Shown one piece after another: positions 34,451 to 42,499 of a stretch of 43,596 nucleotides of DNA (positions within the stretch are counted from its first letter, which is position 1; the number at the start of each line of letters is the position of its first letter). The DNA is from Balneolaceae bacterium (GTDB taxonomy: Bacteria > Bacteroidota > Rhodothermia > Balneolales > Cyclonatronaceae): NCBI GenBank assembly GCA_007694035.1, contig RECM01000278.1, forward strand, positions 1 to 43,596, in the 5' to 3' direction. A program made the position numbers and the translations under genes. The notes under the pieces were generated by a model that ran no database searches, was not told the origin of the DNA, and worked only from the letters and a program-made list of their open reading frames with translations.

Positions 34451-36424
34451 TCAGAGGTTGCCGGTACGGAAGGTGAGAGGTACGTCGGACCCTCTCGGCG
34501 ATACACGCACATATCCCTGCATTTCCTGGTGCAGTGCAGAGCAGAATGCGGTGCAGTAGAACGGATAGATGCCCGTACGGGTTGGCGTCCATTTCAGGGT
34601 TTTGGTCTGGCCGGGGGCCAGCAGTACTTCACCCATCTGCCCGCCTTTGATGGCAAATCCGTGAACAACATCCCATTCCTGCTCCAGGTTGGTGATGTGG
34701 AAGTAGACGGTGTCGCCCAGGCGTATACCCTCGATATTGTCGGGGCGGAAATTGGAGCGGATTGTTGCCATGTATACTCGCACCACATCGCCGTCGCGCT
34801 CAACTCGCGCATTGTTAACCGATTTTGTGGCGTGGGGGTGATGGTTGTCTTCCAGCTCATATATCTGCTTGATATTCGGCCTCAGTTTGGCGGCAGAAAT
34901 GGCCTGGGCATAGTGAGGCTCACCGATTGTCGGAAAATCGAGCAGCAGCTGCATTCTGTCGCCCGAAATATCATAGAGCTGCGCCGGGTGGTTCTGCTTA
35001 GGACCTACGGGCAGATAGCGGTCTTTGGCCGTTTTGGTGAGGCCGACCATATATTTGCCATAGGGTTTTTTCGTGTCGCCGCCCGGAATCATAAGGTGAC
35101 CGATCGAATAATAGGCGTCGATGCGGTCCACTACTTCGAACGTTTCCAGCGACCATTTCACGATTTCCGAGGAGATGTAAACCGAGGTATAAGCGTAACC
35201 TTTGCCGTCGAATTCGGTATGGAGAGGGCCGAGGCCGGGGTTTTCTACTTCGCCGGCTATGGTTGCTTCATAGCGAAGAACAGGAATGCCGTTTATGGTT
35301 TCTTCAAAATCCTCGTTTTCGATCGCTTCCAGCATTTTGGAGAAGGAGTGGACGGGGATTACAGTGGCCAGTTTTCCGCCGGCAACAAGGTATTCGCCCG
35401 TTGGGTCAACATCCACTCCATGAGGAGATTTCGGGGTCGGCAGGAAATACATAATGCCAGGGGCATCTTCGGGACGGAGTACAAGTACTTCATTTTTTTT
35501 GGTGCTTACAACCATGCTTGTAGCCGCATCGTAGGTATTATGGTAGTACTCGGTCGACATTTTTTTCGCCCGGCCTTCGCGTACATATTCTGCTGCTTTT
35601 TTCCAGTTTACTGCGGCGACAAAGTCTTTGTCGTTCCTGGAAGCATTGATCTCGAGCAGCGTATGGGCCTGTTCGGTATTGTAGGTGGTAAAGAAATACC
35701 AGTCGGCTGATTTTCCCTTGCCGGCACGTGCCAGGTCATAATTGTACGGTGGAACAATCATCTGGAAATCGATATTCATTTTGCCGGTCTCCTGGTCCAC
35801 TTTCAGGAAAGTGAGCGCCCCGTCGAAGTTCTCTTTGTAGCTGTCGATGGGTACATCCATGTCGGGCTCAAATGGTATGCTGAAACGGGTAGCTCCAACC
35901 ACATACTCGGTGTTTTCGGTTACGAACGATGAACCGTGGTTGCCGCCCGTATTCGGGATTTCGATGATCTCTTTGGTTTCAAAGGTGGTCAGATCGATGC
36001 GGGCGATGCGTGGTGTATTGTTGGCATTGATGAACAGCCAGCGGCCATCGGCAACACCATTGGTCTGCGACAGGTGAGGATGGTGGGAATCGTCCCAGGG
36101 CTGGAAGCCATAGGTTGTGTGAAGCAGGGCTTTCGACTCTTCATAGTAGCCGTATCCGCTCTCGGGATCCTGGGAAAATACAGGGATTACCTTGAAAAGA
36201 CGTCCCGAGGGCAGGCCGAAAACACTTACCTGGCCGCTGTAACCGCCAGACATAAATGTGTAAAATTCGTCGTAATCGCCGGGAGCGACGTACGTTTTCT
36301 GGGCAGCATCGGCACTGCCGATCATAGCCTGCTGAGAGGGGCAACCGGCTATCATTAGCCCGGCAGCGACTACAAGGAGCCCGCCCAACAGTGCTTTTTT
36401 GGTGGTGAATATGGATAGGTTCAT
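34451..36424 (-). CDS. nosZ: Nitrous oxide reductase NosZ, clade II, probable lipoprotein
   Basis: NosZ reduces N2O to N2. The 657-residue protein has a Sec-type signal rather than a Tat twin-arginine signal, which marks clade II; the signal ends in a lipobox (MIAGC, C28), so the enzyme may be membrane-anchored. The seven-bladed propeller carries the CuZ histidine pattern (DDSHHPH at 111-117, NHGSS, HHPHATKS). The C-terminal cupredoxin domain has the CuA motif CTAFCSALHQEM (C624, C628, H632, M635). It follows a cytochrome c gene by 30 bp, and all maturation genes follow, apparently in one operon from the cytochrome on. Confidence 0.97.
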   Translation of the reverse strand: MNLSIFTTKKALLGGLLVVAAGLMIAGCPSQQAMIGSADAAQKTYVAPGDYDEFYTFMSGGYSGQVSVFGLPSGRLFKVIPVFSQDPESGYGYYEESKALLHTTYGFQPWDDSHHPHLSQTNGVADGRWLFINANNTPRIARIDLTTFETKEIIEIPNTGGNHGSSFVTENTEYVVGATRFSIPFEPDMDVPIDSYKENFDGALTFLKVDQETGKMNIDFQMIVPPYNYDLARAGKGKSADWYFFTTYNTEQAHTLLEINASRNDKDFVAAVNWKKAAEYVREGRAKKMSTEYYHNTYDAATSMVVSTKKNEVLVLRPEDAPGIMYFLPTPKSPHGVDVDPTGEYLVAGGKLATVIPVHSFSKMLEAIENEDFEETINGIPVLRYEATIAGEVENPGLGPLHTEFDGKGYAYTSVYISSEIVKWSLETFEVVDRIDAYYSIGHLMIPGGDTKKPYGKYMVGLTKTAKDRYLPVGPKQNHPAQLYDISGDRMQLLLDFPTIGEPHYAQAISAAKLRPNIKQIYELEDNHHPHATKSVNNARVERDGDVVRVYMATIRSNFRPDNIEGIRLGDTVYFHITNLEQEWDVVHGFAIKGGQMGEVLLAPGQTKTLKWTPTRTGIYPFYCTAFCSALHQEMQGYVRVSPRGSDVPLTFRTGNL

Positions 36425-36454
36425 AGGTTTATTTTGTGATTGGTGAAAGGTTGA

Positions 36455-36916
36455 TTAAGGTTGTTCCGCTAGATGTTTCAGATAGGCAGTAATCGCCCTG
36501 GCGTCTTCTTCCGTTACATTCTGGAAGGGCATGGGGGTCATGTACTCGGCGAGCATTTTCAGGCCCTCCGGATGCTTCCTGGCCATGTCGGAGGGATTGA
36601 GAATCATATTCATGATGAAGGCATCGCTGCGCCGTTCGGTTACATCACCCAGGGCCGGCCCTACAAACCGTTCGGTCATCAGGTGGCAGGCCGCACATTT
36701 TGAATCAAAAATCTGCCGGCCTTTTTCAATCTTCTCCAGGTCGGAGGTACTTATGGTGATATCTTCGGTGATGGGGCCGATGCCGTGCTCGAGTTCAAAA
36801 GCCGTGAATTCACTTCCGGGTGTTTTATCGGCTGCCGACGATTTATCGTTTTCGGGGCTGCCGCAGCCGGTTATTAACAGGATGCTGATGAGTGATAGTG
36901 TTGTCAGGAATTTCAT
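36455..36916 (-). CDS. Class I cytochrome c lipoprotein of the nos cluster
   Basis: The 153-residue lipoprotein (lipobox TGC, C18) carries one heme-binding CAACH (74-78) and a likely axial methionine in EYMTPMPF (M126 or M129). It is the natural electron donor to NosZ CuA and lies 30 bp upstream of nosZ. An AAGA-N8-TCTT-like site at 36939-36954 lies 23 bp before its start, so transcription of the nos operon probably begins here. Confidence 0.9.
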   Translation of the reverse strand: MKFLTTLSLISILLITGCGSPENDKSSAADKTPGSEFTAFELEHGIGPITEDITISTSDLEKIEKGRQIFDSKCAACHLMTERFVGPALGDVTERRSDAFIMNMILNPSDMARKHPEGLKMLAEYMTPMPFQNVTEEDARAITAYLKHLAEQP

Positions 36917-36938
36917 GATGCAGATATATAAAAGATTA

Positions 36939-36954
36939 AGTAGTATTTTGTCTT
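36939..36954. promoter_or_regulatory. AAGA-N8-TCTT-like motif before the nos operon
   Basis: AGTAGTATTTTGTCTT followed by AATTA is the most diverged of the five sites at its left half, but shares TATTNTGTCTTAA with the ric site. It partly overlaps the end of the upstream Rrf2 gene region (stop at 36957). Confidence 0.5.
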
Positions 36955-36956
36955 AA

Positions 36957-37394
36957 TTATGGGGCTGATAAAGTGTTGTCAGACAGGAGCAGCACGTGCT
37001 GATGAAGTTCGGTAACTGAGGTATGACAGCAGAAATGGTTGACCTTGCCACGGGCCACATCCCATTCCTGGTGGACCGGGCAGGGAGTTTTGGTACCGCA
37101 TCCCGGCAGGCGCAGAAGGCAACCCGTAAAAAGCTCATCACCGTCGATGGCAATAATCAGATCGTACAGGGTAATGGATGAGGCTTCCCTGGCCAGGGCA
37201 ACACCACCACCGGCACCGCGCGATGAGATCAGTACGTTATTTGCCGTTAGCATCTGAAGAATTTTTGTGAGGAAATGGTATGATATGTTCAGATCATTGC
37301 TGATGTCCCGGATCGGTACATACTTGCCCTGTGGGTACCCCGAAAGGTAGGCTACCGAGCGAATTCCATATGAGCAGCTTTTCGATACAAACAT
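36957..37394 (-). CDS. Rrf2-family regulator (NsrR/IscR-like) 2
   Basis: The 145-residue protein has an N-terminal winged helix (IRDISNDLNISYHFLTKILQ, about 28-47) and three cysteines C92, C99, C105 for an Fe-S cluster. This C-x6-C-x5-C spacing differs by one or two residues from E. coli NsrR and IscR. It probably senses NO or Fe-S status. It lies immediately upstream of the cytochrome c-nosZ operon, and its own start is only 10 bp from an AAGA-N8-TCTT site, so it may be autoregulated and control nos. It is a paralog of the next regulator. Confidence 0.9.
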   Translation of the reverse strand: MFVSKSCSYGIRSVAYLSGYPQGKYVPIRDISNDLNISYHFLTKILQMLTANNVLISSRGAGGGVALAREASSITLYDLIIAIDGDELFTGCLLRLPGCGTKTPCPVHQEWDVARGKVNHFCCHTSVTELHQHVLLLSDNTLSAP

Positions 37395-37404
37395 AATGTA
37401 ATAA

Positions 37405-37420
37405 AAGACTCTTTTATCTT
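37405..37420. promoter_or_regulatory. AAGA-N8-TCTT motif before Rrf2 regulator 2
   Basis: AAGACTCTTTTATCTT followed by AAATT; 10 bp before the start codon. A second half-site, TTAAAGACTAAAGACC, follows on the same side. Confidence 0.65.
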
Positions 37421-37508
37421 AAATTAAAGACTAAAGACCTGCATGTCAAGTGAAAAATGAAAAAAATATTCGGTACAGATAAAACCGGTTAAGCGGTTGC
37501 TGTACTCG

Positions 37509-37946
37509 TTAGTCGAGGCTTAACCGCAAGCCGAGTTCCCTGATATCATCGGAGGTGGCCGCCAGTGTTTTGGCTGTAAACATCTCCTTCAGGTCTTCCC
37601 GAACCGTTACCCAGTGGTTGTGAAGGGGGCATGGACGCTGGGCCCCGCAACCCGGCAGGCCCAGAACACACTCGGTAAATACCTTCTCGCCGTCGATGGC
37701 TAAAACCACGTCGAGTATGGTTATGCTCTGTGCAGGCCTGGCCAGCAGAACACCGCCCTTGGGTCCTTTATGGCTTTGCAGAATCCCCTCAGCGGTTAGT
37801 TTCTGCAGGATTTTGGTGAGAAAATGAAACGATATATTGAGCTCATCGCTCATGTCGCGGATCGACACGTAGCTTTTGTTTTCGGATTGTTTCGCCACAT
37901 AAAGGGAGGCGAGCACACCATAGGTACAGGCTTTTGAAAGGACCAT
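37509..37946 (-). CDS. Rrf2-family regulator (NsrR/IscR-like) 1
   Basis: The 145-residue protein is a tandem paralog of the regulator at 36957-37394: same length, the same helix-turn-helix (IRDMSDELNISFHFLTKILQKL) and the same three cysteines (C93, C100, C106) in ECVLGLPGCGAQRPCP. It is likely an NO- or redox-sensing repressor. It is separated from its paralog by about 115 bp with its own upstream motif, so the two are not one transcript unit by necessity. Confidence 0.9.
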   Translation of the reverse strand: MVLSKACTYGVLASLYVAKQSENKSYVSIRDMSDELNISFHFLTKILQKLTAEGILQSHKGPKGGVLLARPAQSITILDVVLAIDGEKVFTECVLGLPGCGAQRPCPLHNHWVTVREDLKEMFTAKTLAATSDDIRELGLRLSLD

Positions 37947-37964
37947 GTTAGTATTAGCGTATAA

Positions 37965-37980
37965 AAGAGTGGTTTATCCT
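37965..37980. promoter_or_regulatory. AAGA-N8-TCCT motif before Rrf2 regulator 1
   Basis: ATAA plus AAGAGTGGTTTATCCT, 19 bp before the start codon. The left half is identical to that of the ric site; the right half has one change. Confidence 0.55.
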
Positions 37981-38042
37981 GTTTTTACCAGCGCGAATGG
38001 TACCATTTTTTTTTCAGCTATTCCAGTGCGCACGTTAAAATA

Positions 38043-38071
38043 CCGGCGGCAGCGCTTAACGCTGCCACCGG
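38043..38071 (-). terminator. Hairpin after ric
   Basis: Stem of 11 of 12 pairs (38043-38054 with 38060-38071, loop CTTAA). On the minus strand it is followed by TATTTTAA, so it is a plausible terminator for ric with a weak T tract. Confidence 0.65.
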
Positions 38072-38092
38072 ATGGCACGGGATTTTTGTGAA

Positions 38093-38797
38093 TTACGCGT
38101 TAAGGGCTTTGGGGAACAGAATGTTGTTTTCCAGATGTACGTGCTGGTGCAGGTCGCGTTCAAATGCCTCAAGTTCGGCATACGCAACCTGGTAGGTGTT
38201 GCATGCACCCGGCGGCGGGGTGAACTGATTGCTGAGTTCGCGTATCCTGGCCATCAGGGCACCGGCTCCGCTGTGTTCACTCTCCATATTTTCCACAAGT
38301 TGCTCAAGGCGGGCACGCGATGCCTCGTCTTTCTGTTTCAGCCAGGCTGTAATGAGCGGAAACACCTCGTTTTCCTCACTGGCCATATGATCGGTCATCT
38401 CCCTGCTCAGTTCTGAAAACAGCGCGGCTATTTCAACATTCTCGGGATGTGTTTCGGCGTGGCGGTCCGCAACTTTGTTTATGAAGAAGGGTATCCGGGT
38501 AAGCGCCTCGCGTACGTAGGTGTGGTGGTTATCGGTAATGTAATGGATAAGCAGCTCCGGGCTCCAGGCATTGAATCGTGGAACGGTACCGTTTACGGAG
38601 GTCATTACACGCCCAAGCTCGTCAAGTACCTCATCGGTGTCCAGATTGTGACTCCTGCAGGCATCTGCTACCGTTTTCTTTCCGCCGCAGCAAAAATCGA
38701 GTCCGTACTTTCTGAATACGCCCGCGGTGCGGTAATCGGTTGTTACCAGCACAGCTATGGTTTGGTTACTGATTTGTGATGTGATTTCGATATGCAT
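38093..38797 (-). CDS. ric: Ric/ScdA, di-iron Fe-S cluster repair protein
   Basis: Ric (ScdA/YtfE/NorA family) repairs Fe-S clusters damaged by NO or oxidants. The 234-residue protein has the ScdA N-terminal domain with DFCCGG (C36, C37) and the hemerythrin-like domain with His/Glu ligands in HYITDNHHTYVREAL, HAETHPE, MASEENEVFPL, MESEHSGAG and HQHVHLENNILFP. It lies in front of two Rrf2 regulators and the nos operon. A clear AAGA-N8-TCTT site lies 64 bp upstream. Confidence 0.96.
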   Translation of the reverse strand: MHIEITSQISNQTIAVLVTTDYRTAGVFRKYGLDFCCGGKKTVADACRSHNLDTDEVLDELGRVMTSVNGTVPRFNAWSPELLIHYITDNHHTYVREALTRIPFFINKVADRHAETHPENVEIAALFSELSREMTDHMASEENEVFPLITAWLKQKDEASRARLEQLVENMESEHSGAGALMARIRELSNQFTPPPGACNTYQVAYAELEAFERDLHQHVHLENNILFPKALNA

Positions 38798-38860
38798 AGG
38801 TCTGTTGTTTTCACGCTGCCGGTGTTTGCGCAGCCTGGTGATTGATATTATAATAGATAA

Positions 38861-38876
38861 AAGAGTATTATGTCTT
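38861..38876. promoter_or_regulatory. AAGA-N8-TCTT motif before ric
   Basis: AAGAGTATTATGTCTT, flanked by ATAA and AAATAT, 64 bp upstream of ric. It defines the motif best together with 37405 and 13434. Confidence 0.65.
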
Positions 38877-38924
38877 AAATATAGAAATTAAACCAATATT
38901 AAAAAAACAGTTAGTTGATTTTTT

Positions 38925-40304
38925 TTATTCGACGGGCAGCCCGGTAACAGATATAAGTTCGGAATTGAAAAAACCGATCAGCCGGTCGGGGTCGGGCACA
39001 AGCCCCCTGTCGGCACTCAGGCCCACCATAACCTCCCCGGCATAACTGAACAGGCTGATGCCCAGGCCCAGCGCACCGGTTTTGGGCACCCAGAACATCA
39101 TCTTGTCGATGGTACTGCCGGCCAGGTGCAGTTTCTTCAGTGGGCCCGGCACATTAGTAACAACGGCCGTAACCTTGCTGCTCAGGTAATCTACGAGCAT
39201 GTCTTCCATAACGAGCGGAAGATTCCCCATCAATTTAAGTATACCGAGTGCGGCAACCGCTTCATGTGATTTTTTTATCCTGTCCATTTCCGCTTTCACT
39301 GCTTCAAGGCGTTCGGCGAATGTTGGCAGGGTTACGGGCAGTATCATAAACACCAGGCCGAAACGGTTGCCCAGTAGCGGATCCTTGCCTTCCCTTCTCA
39401 GATTTACGGGTACGGTAACCCTTATGCCGCCGGCATTCAGGTCAATATCATGGTGCAGCAGGTACGAGCGGATGGCCCCGGTCAGAATGGTGAGCAGTAC
39501 GTCATTTAAGGTGGCGTTGTTGTTCTGCCCGATCTGCTTGAAATGCTCCAGCGGAATCGCATCCGACCATTTGGCCGATTTCCGTACACCCAGCTGCCCG
39601 CGGAAGGGGGTATCCAGATCACGGGGCATTAAGCCGATCTTCAGGGCGGAAGCCAGTACCCGGGGTATGTCGCCCGGACCGGCGGCCCTGTCTACAATCT
39701 GATTGTTGCGCCGCCCGGTTGTACCGCCCGACGGCGTGAAATTATGCTCGGCCTCTTCTTCATCCGTTACCGACAGCAACAGCCTGATCAGAGCAATGCC
39801 ATCGCCCAGGCAGTGATGAAATTTGAAGATGAGCGCCGATCCGCCCTCATAATTATCAACGTGAAAAACTTTCCAAAGCGGCCTCGACACGTCAAGCGGC
39901 GAACTCATAATGTCGCTTACAGCCTGCTCAAGCTCAGCTTTTCCGTACGGTGCGGGCAGCCCGATGGTCTGAAGATGGTTGTCGGGATGGAAATCGGGAT
40001 CAGGTACCCATCTCGGTGAACCGAGGGGGTCTGCGGCGATCTGCCGGAACCGGTCATGGCTCATAAGCCGATCGATAAGTATCTGCCTGAGCCTGGGCAT
40101 ATCAAGCCGTTCTTTGAACATCATCAACCCGTTGATCATCATCAGGTTGGTGGAGTGTTCCATCCGGAGCCAGGCTGTATCGACCGAGGCCATCTTTTCG
40201 CCGGTCTTGAAGGGCGAAAACGGGTGGTTCCTTATGGTTGAATATGCGCTATGGAAAAGTCGGTCAATCAATACGGGGTCGCTGGTTATTTCGTTTCGGA
40301 TCAT
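38925..40304 (-). CDS. Wax ester synthase/diacylglycerol acyltransferase-like enzyme (WS/DGAT)
   Basis: The 459-residue protein has the catalytic HHxxxDG motif (H163, H164, D168, G169) in FKFHHCLGDGIALIRL, plus PLWKVFHVD before it and NDVLLT...VTNVPGP, both typical of WS/DGAT. These enzymes esterify acyl-CoA with fatty alcohols or diacylglycerol to storage lipid. The conserved family start is MASVDTAWLRMEHSTNLMMI at residue 38, so the true start may be 40193; the 37 extra residues do not match the family. A role in storage or membrane lipid is inferred. Neighbours give no direct link. Confidence 0.88.
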   Translation of the reverse strand: MIRNEITSDPVLIDRLFHSAYSTIRNHPFSPFKTGEKMASVDTAWLRMEHSTNLMMINGLMMFKERLDMPRLRQILIDRLMSHDRFRQIAADPLGSPRWVPDPDFHPDNHLQTIGLPAPYGKAELEQAVSDIMSSPLDVSRPLWKVFHVDNYEGGSALIFKFHHCLGDGIALIRLLLSVTDEEEAEHNFTPSGGTTGRRNNQIVDRAAGPGDIPRVLASALKIGLMPRDLDTPFRGQLGVRKSAKWSDAIPLEHFKQIGQNNNATLNDVLLTILTGAIRSYLLHHDIDLNAGGIRVTVPVNLRREGKDPLLGNRFGLVFMILPVTLPTFAERLEAVKAEMDRIKKSHEAVAALGILKLMGNLPLVMEDMLVDYLSSKVTAVVTNVPGPLKKLHLAGSTIDKMMFWVPKTGALGLGISLFSYAGEVMVGLSADRGLVPDPDRLIGFFNSELISVTGLPVE

Positions 40305-40490
40305 TTTATGCGCCGCAGGCGATGGTGAAAAACGTGTGTATTCTGTTCACATCACAACTTGAGGCCGGGGAGCTCAATACCCACCCTTTCGACCGTCAAA
40401 ATATGGAATTTACATCCAATAATATCAACGCGTCGTAATACTGCTGTTCGAAAAATGTTTAAATGAAGCCACATCCGGAACCACAACCGG

Positions 40491-40817
40491 TTACTGATGG
40501 GTGCCCATAAAGCCGGGCCCGGTGGTGAGCGGGGTCACTCTCGCTGCAAGACTTCGTCCGAACAGGCCGTTTTTCAGATCGATCACAATTTGCCGGTCGC
40601 TGGCCAGCCCGATTTTTTTGTCGATGTAAATGGTGATGCCATCCTGTTCCACAACCTCAAATGCCGATTCGTCGGCGGGTTTTGTGAGTACGACATCAAA
40701 TTCCCCGTCAGATTTCAAACGGATCTGTACCGGCACATCCTTTTCTGTGATGAAAAGCAGGGCCCCGGGTTCCAGGTAGATTACAGGCATGTTGAATTCC
40801 GGTTTAATTAGTGCCAT
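40491..40817 (-). CDS. Small conserved-looking hypothetical protein
   Basis: The 108-residue protein is soluble with beta-rich character. The central IYIDKKIGL...IVIDLKNGLFGRSL is reminiscent of HesB/CC-Se-motif small proteins, but the metal-binding cysteines are absent (no Cys in the sequence). A start at Met10 is also possible. It is a single gene. No function is assigned. Confidence 0.5.
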   Translation of the reverse strand: MALIKPEFNMPVIYLEPGALLFITEKDVPVQIRLKSDGEFDVVLTKPADESAFEVVEQDGITIYIDKKIGLASDRQIVIDLKNGLFGRSLAARVTPLTTGPGFMGTHQ

Positions 40818-41263
40818 ATCGCAGGCATCGGGTTTATGACAGGTGCACGCCCGGTTTTAAACCTGATCGCACTAATCATGCTGGCCGTACTGATCATTTT
40901 GTGCCGACGTGTACCTGAACAGGCAGTATACCGAATATAATGCACTATCGGCATCCGGAAAAATTGGCATCAGCCGCCTTTATGGATTGCCGCCATCTGT
41001 GGTATTACAAAGCGTTGTGGAATTTACCGGTAATTATGTCATGGAATTTTTCCGGTAATGCAGTCGTGGAATTTACCGGTAATACAATTGATATATTTAA
41101 CCTGTTATTTCCGGATATTCAATCAGGATGAGAACACAGGCGGATTTTTTCCGTCAGACTTTCCTGTTTGTGATGCTGCGGTACCTGCCTGTTCGGGAAA
41201 TCCGCCGGCATCCGGCATTCGTGCTTGTTAACCTGACCTGAAACCGATCATTAAAGTCTGCAG
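40818..41263. other. Intergenic region upstream of murB
   Basis: About 446 bp with no supported gene. It holds the GGAATTTACCGGTAAT repeats at 41017-41085. The rest shows no recognised motif. Confidence 0.4.
41017..41085. repeat. 24/25-bp tandem repeat, about 2.8 units
   Basis: The units share TGGAATTT(A/T)(C/T)CCGGTAAT and alternate spacers ending in GTC. This is another private-sequence array, located between the divergent hypothetical gene and murB. Confidence 0.85.
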
Positions 41264-42283
41264 ATGGCTGAAATTTTTGAAAATGTTTCCCTGCGCAATC
41301 TTAACACTTTTGGCATAGAATCAAGGGCGCGCCGATTCACGCGTCCGAAAACGAAAGACGAGCTGATCGCAATGCTGCAGCAAAACCCGGCGGCCGGCCT
41401 GGAAAAACGGGTGCTGGGTGGAGGAAGCAATATTCTGATAACCGGCGATGTGGATGCCCTGGTTATCCGGTACGATGATGTAAGTATGGATGTGGTACGG
41501 GAAACGGATGAGCATGTGTGGCTCAGGGTTGGAGGCGGACATAACTGGCACGATCTGGTGGTGAGGTGCATCGAAACCGGTCTGGCCGGAATCGAAAACC
41601 TCTCACTCATACCCGGTAATGTGGGGGCCGCCCCGATCCAGAATATCGGGGCATATGGCGTTGAACTGGCCGAGGTGTTCGATTCGCTTGAAGCTGTGGA
41701 ACTGTCGGGCGGCGAAGTGCACGCCTTCAGCAGCGAGGAATGCGGTTTCGGATACCGCGACAGTATTTTCAAAAACCGGGAGAAAGGGCGTTACCTGATC
41801 ACCGATGTTGTGTTGCGGCTGAACCGCAAGCCGGATTTCCGACTCGATTACGGCGATATACGCAGTACGCTCGATGCCATGGGCGTTGAAAAGCTCACAA
41901 TCGGGGCGGTCAGCGAGGCGGTGTGCCGAATCAGGCGCAGCAAACTTCCCGATCCGGCCAGACTGGGCAATGCCGGCAGCTATTTTAAAAACCCTGTTAT
42001 CACGGAAAAAGAATTTGAAAAACTTCGGGGAAAATACCCTGTAATGCCCGGTTATCCGTCAGGAGCCGGCAAGGTCAAAATACCTGCGGGGTGGCTCATC
42101 GAAAAAGCGGGCTGGAAAGGCCGCCGGATCGGAGAAACGGGAACCCACGAAAAACAGGCGCTGGTTATCGTGAATTATGGCATGGCGACCGGACAGGAGA
42201 TTCTTGACTATTCGGCCGGCATTGCCGCGGAGGTAGAATCCAAATTTGGCATCACGCTCACACCGGAAGTAAATATCTGGTAG
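41264..42283 (+). CDS. murB: UDP-N-acetylenolpyruvoylglucosamine reductase MurB
   Basis: MurB reduces UDP-GlcNAc-enolpyruvate to UDP-MurNAc in peptidoglycan synthesis, using FAD and NADPH. The 339-residue protein is the E. coli-like type I form: FAD loop VLGGGSNILIT (50-60), IPGNVGAAPIQNIGAYG (116-132), GYRDSIFK with R165, the catalytic serine S239 in GNAGSYFKNP, and E335 near the C-terminus. No cell-wall genes are next to it, so it is monocistronic here. It is not followed by an obvious terminator. Confidence 0.97.
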   Translation: MAEIFENVSLRNLNTFGIESRARRFTRPKTKDELIAMLQQNPAAGLEKRVLGGGSNILITGDVDALVIRYDDVSMDVVRETDEHVWLRVGGGHNWHDLVVRCIETGLAGIENLSLIPGNVGAAPIQNIGAYGVELAEVFDSLEAVELSGGEVHAFSSEECGFGYRDSIFKNREKGRYLITDVVLRLNRKPDFRLDYGDIRSTLDAMGVEKLTIGAVSEAVCRIRRSKLPDPARLGNAGSYFKNPVITEKEFEKLRGKYPVMPGYPSGAGKVKIPAGWLIEKAGWKGRRIGETGTHEKQALVIVNYGMATGQEILDYSAGIAAEVESKFGITLTPEVNIW

Positions 42284-42499
42284 GCGGTTTGCCACAGGTT
42301 GCCGTAGCGCATGTTGCCCCCAAAAACCGGCCGGATCGCTTCAAAAAATGAGGTACGGAACTGTTGCCGGGAACCCTTCTTATCGCGGTTTTCTGAACGC
42401 ATCGAATATTAATTATTTATAATAAATATAAATAAAAAGTGCTTGTCTGCTGTCTCCCATCAGGCTATCAGAATTCCCCTTGAAATGATCTTGAACATA
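42284..42499. other. Intergenic region after murB
   Basis: No gene, terminator hairpin or tandem array was recognised between murB and the first copy of the 320-bp element. It becomes AT-rich at 42405-42435. Confidence 0.4.

Noticed and set aside
34439-35710. 423-codon plus-strand open frame opposite nosZ
   Set aside because: Shadow of nosZ; no signal, motif or plausible start region.
1-41085. CRISPR array interpretation of the tandem repeats
   Set aside because: Units are contiguous with no unique spacers, and no cas genes are present.
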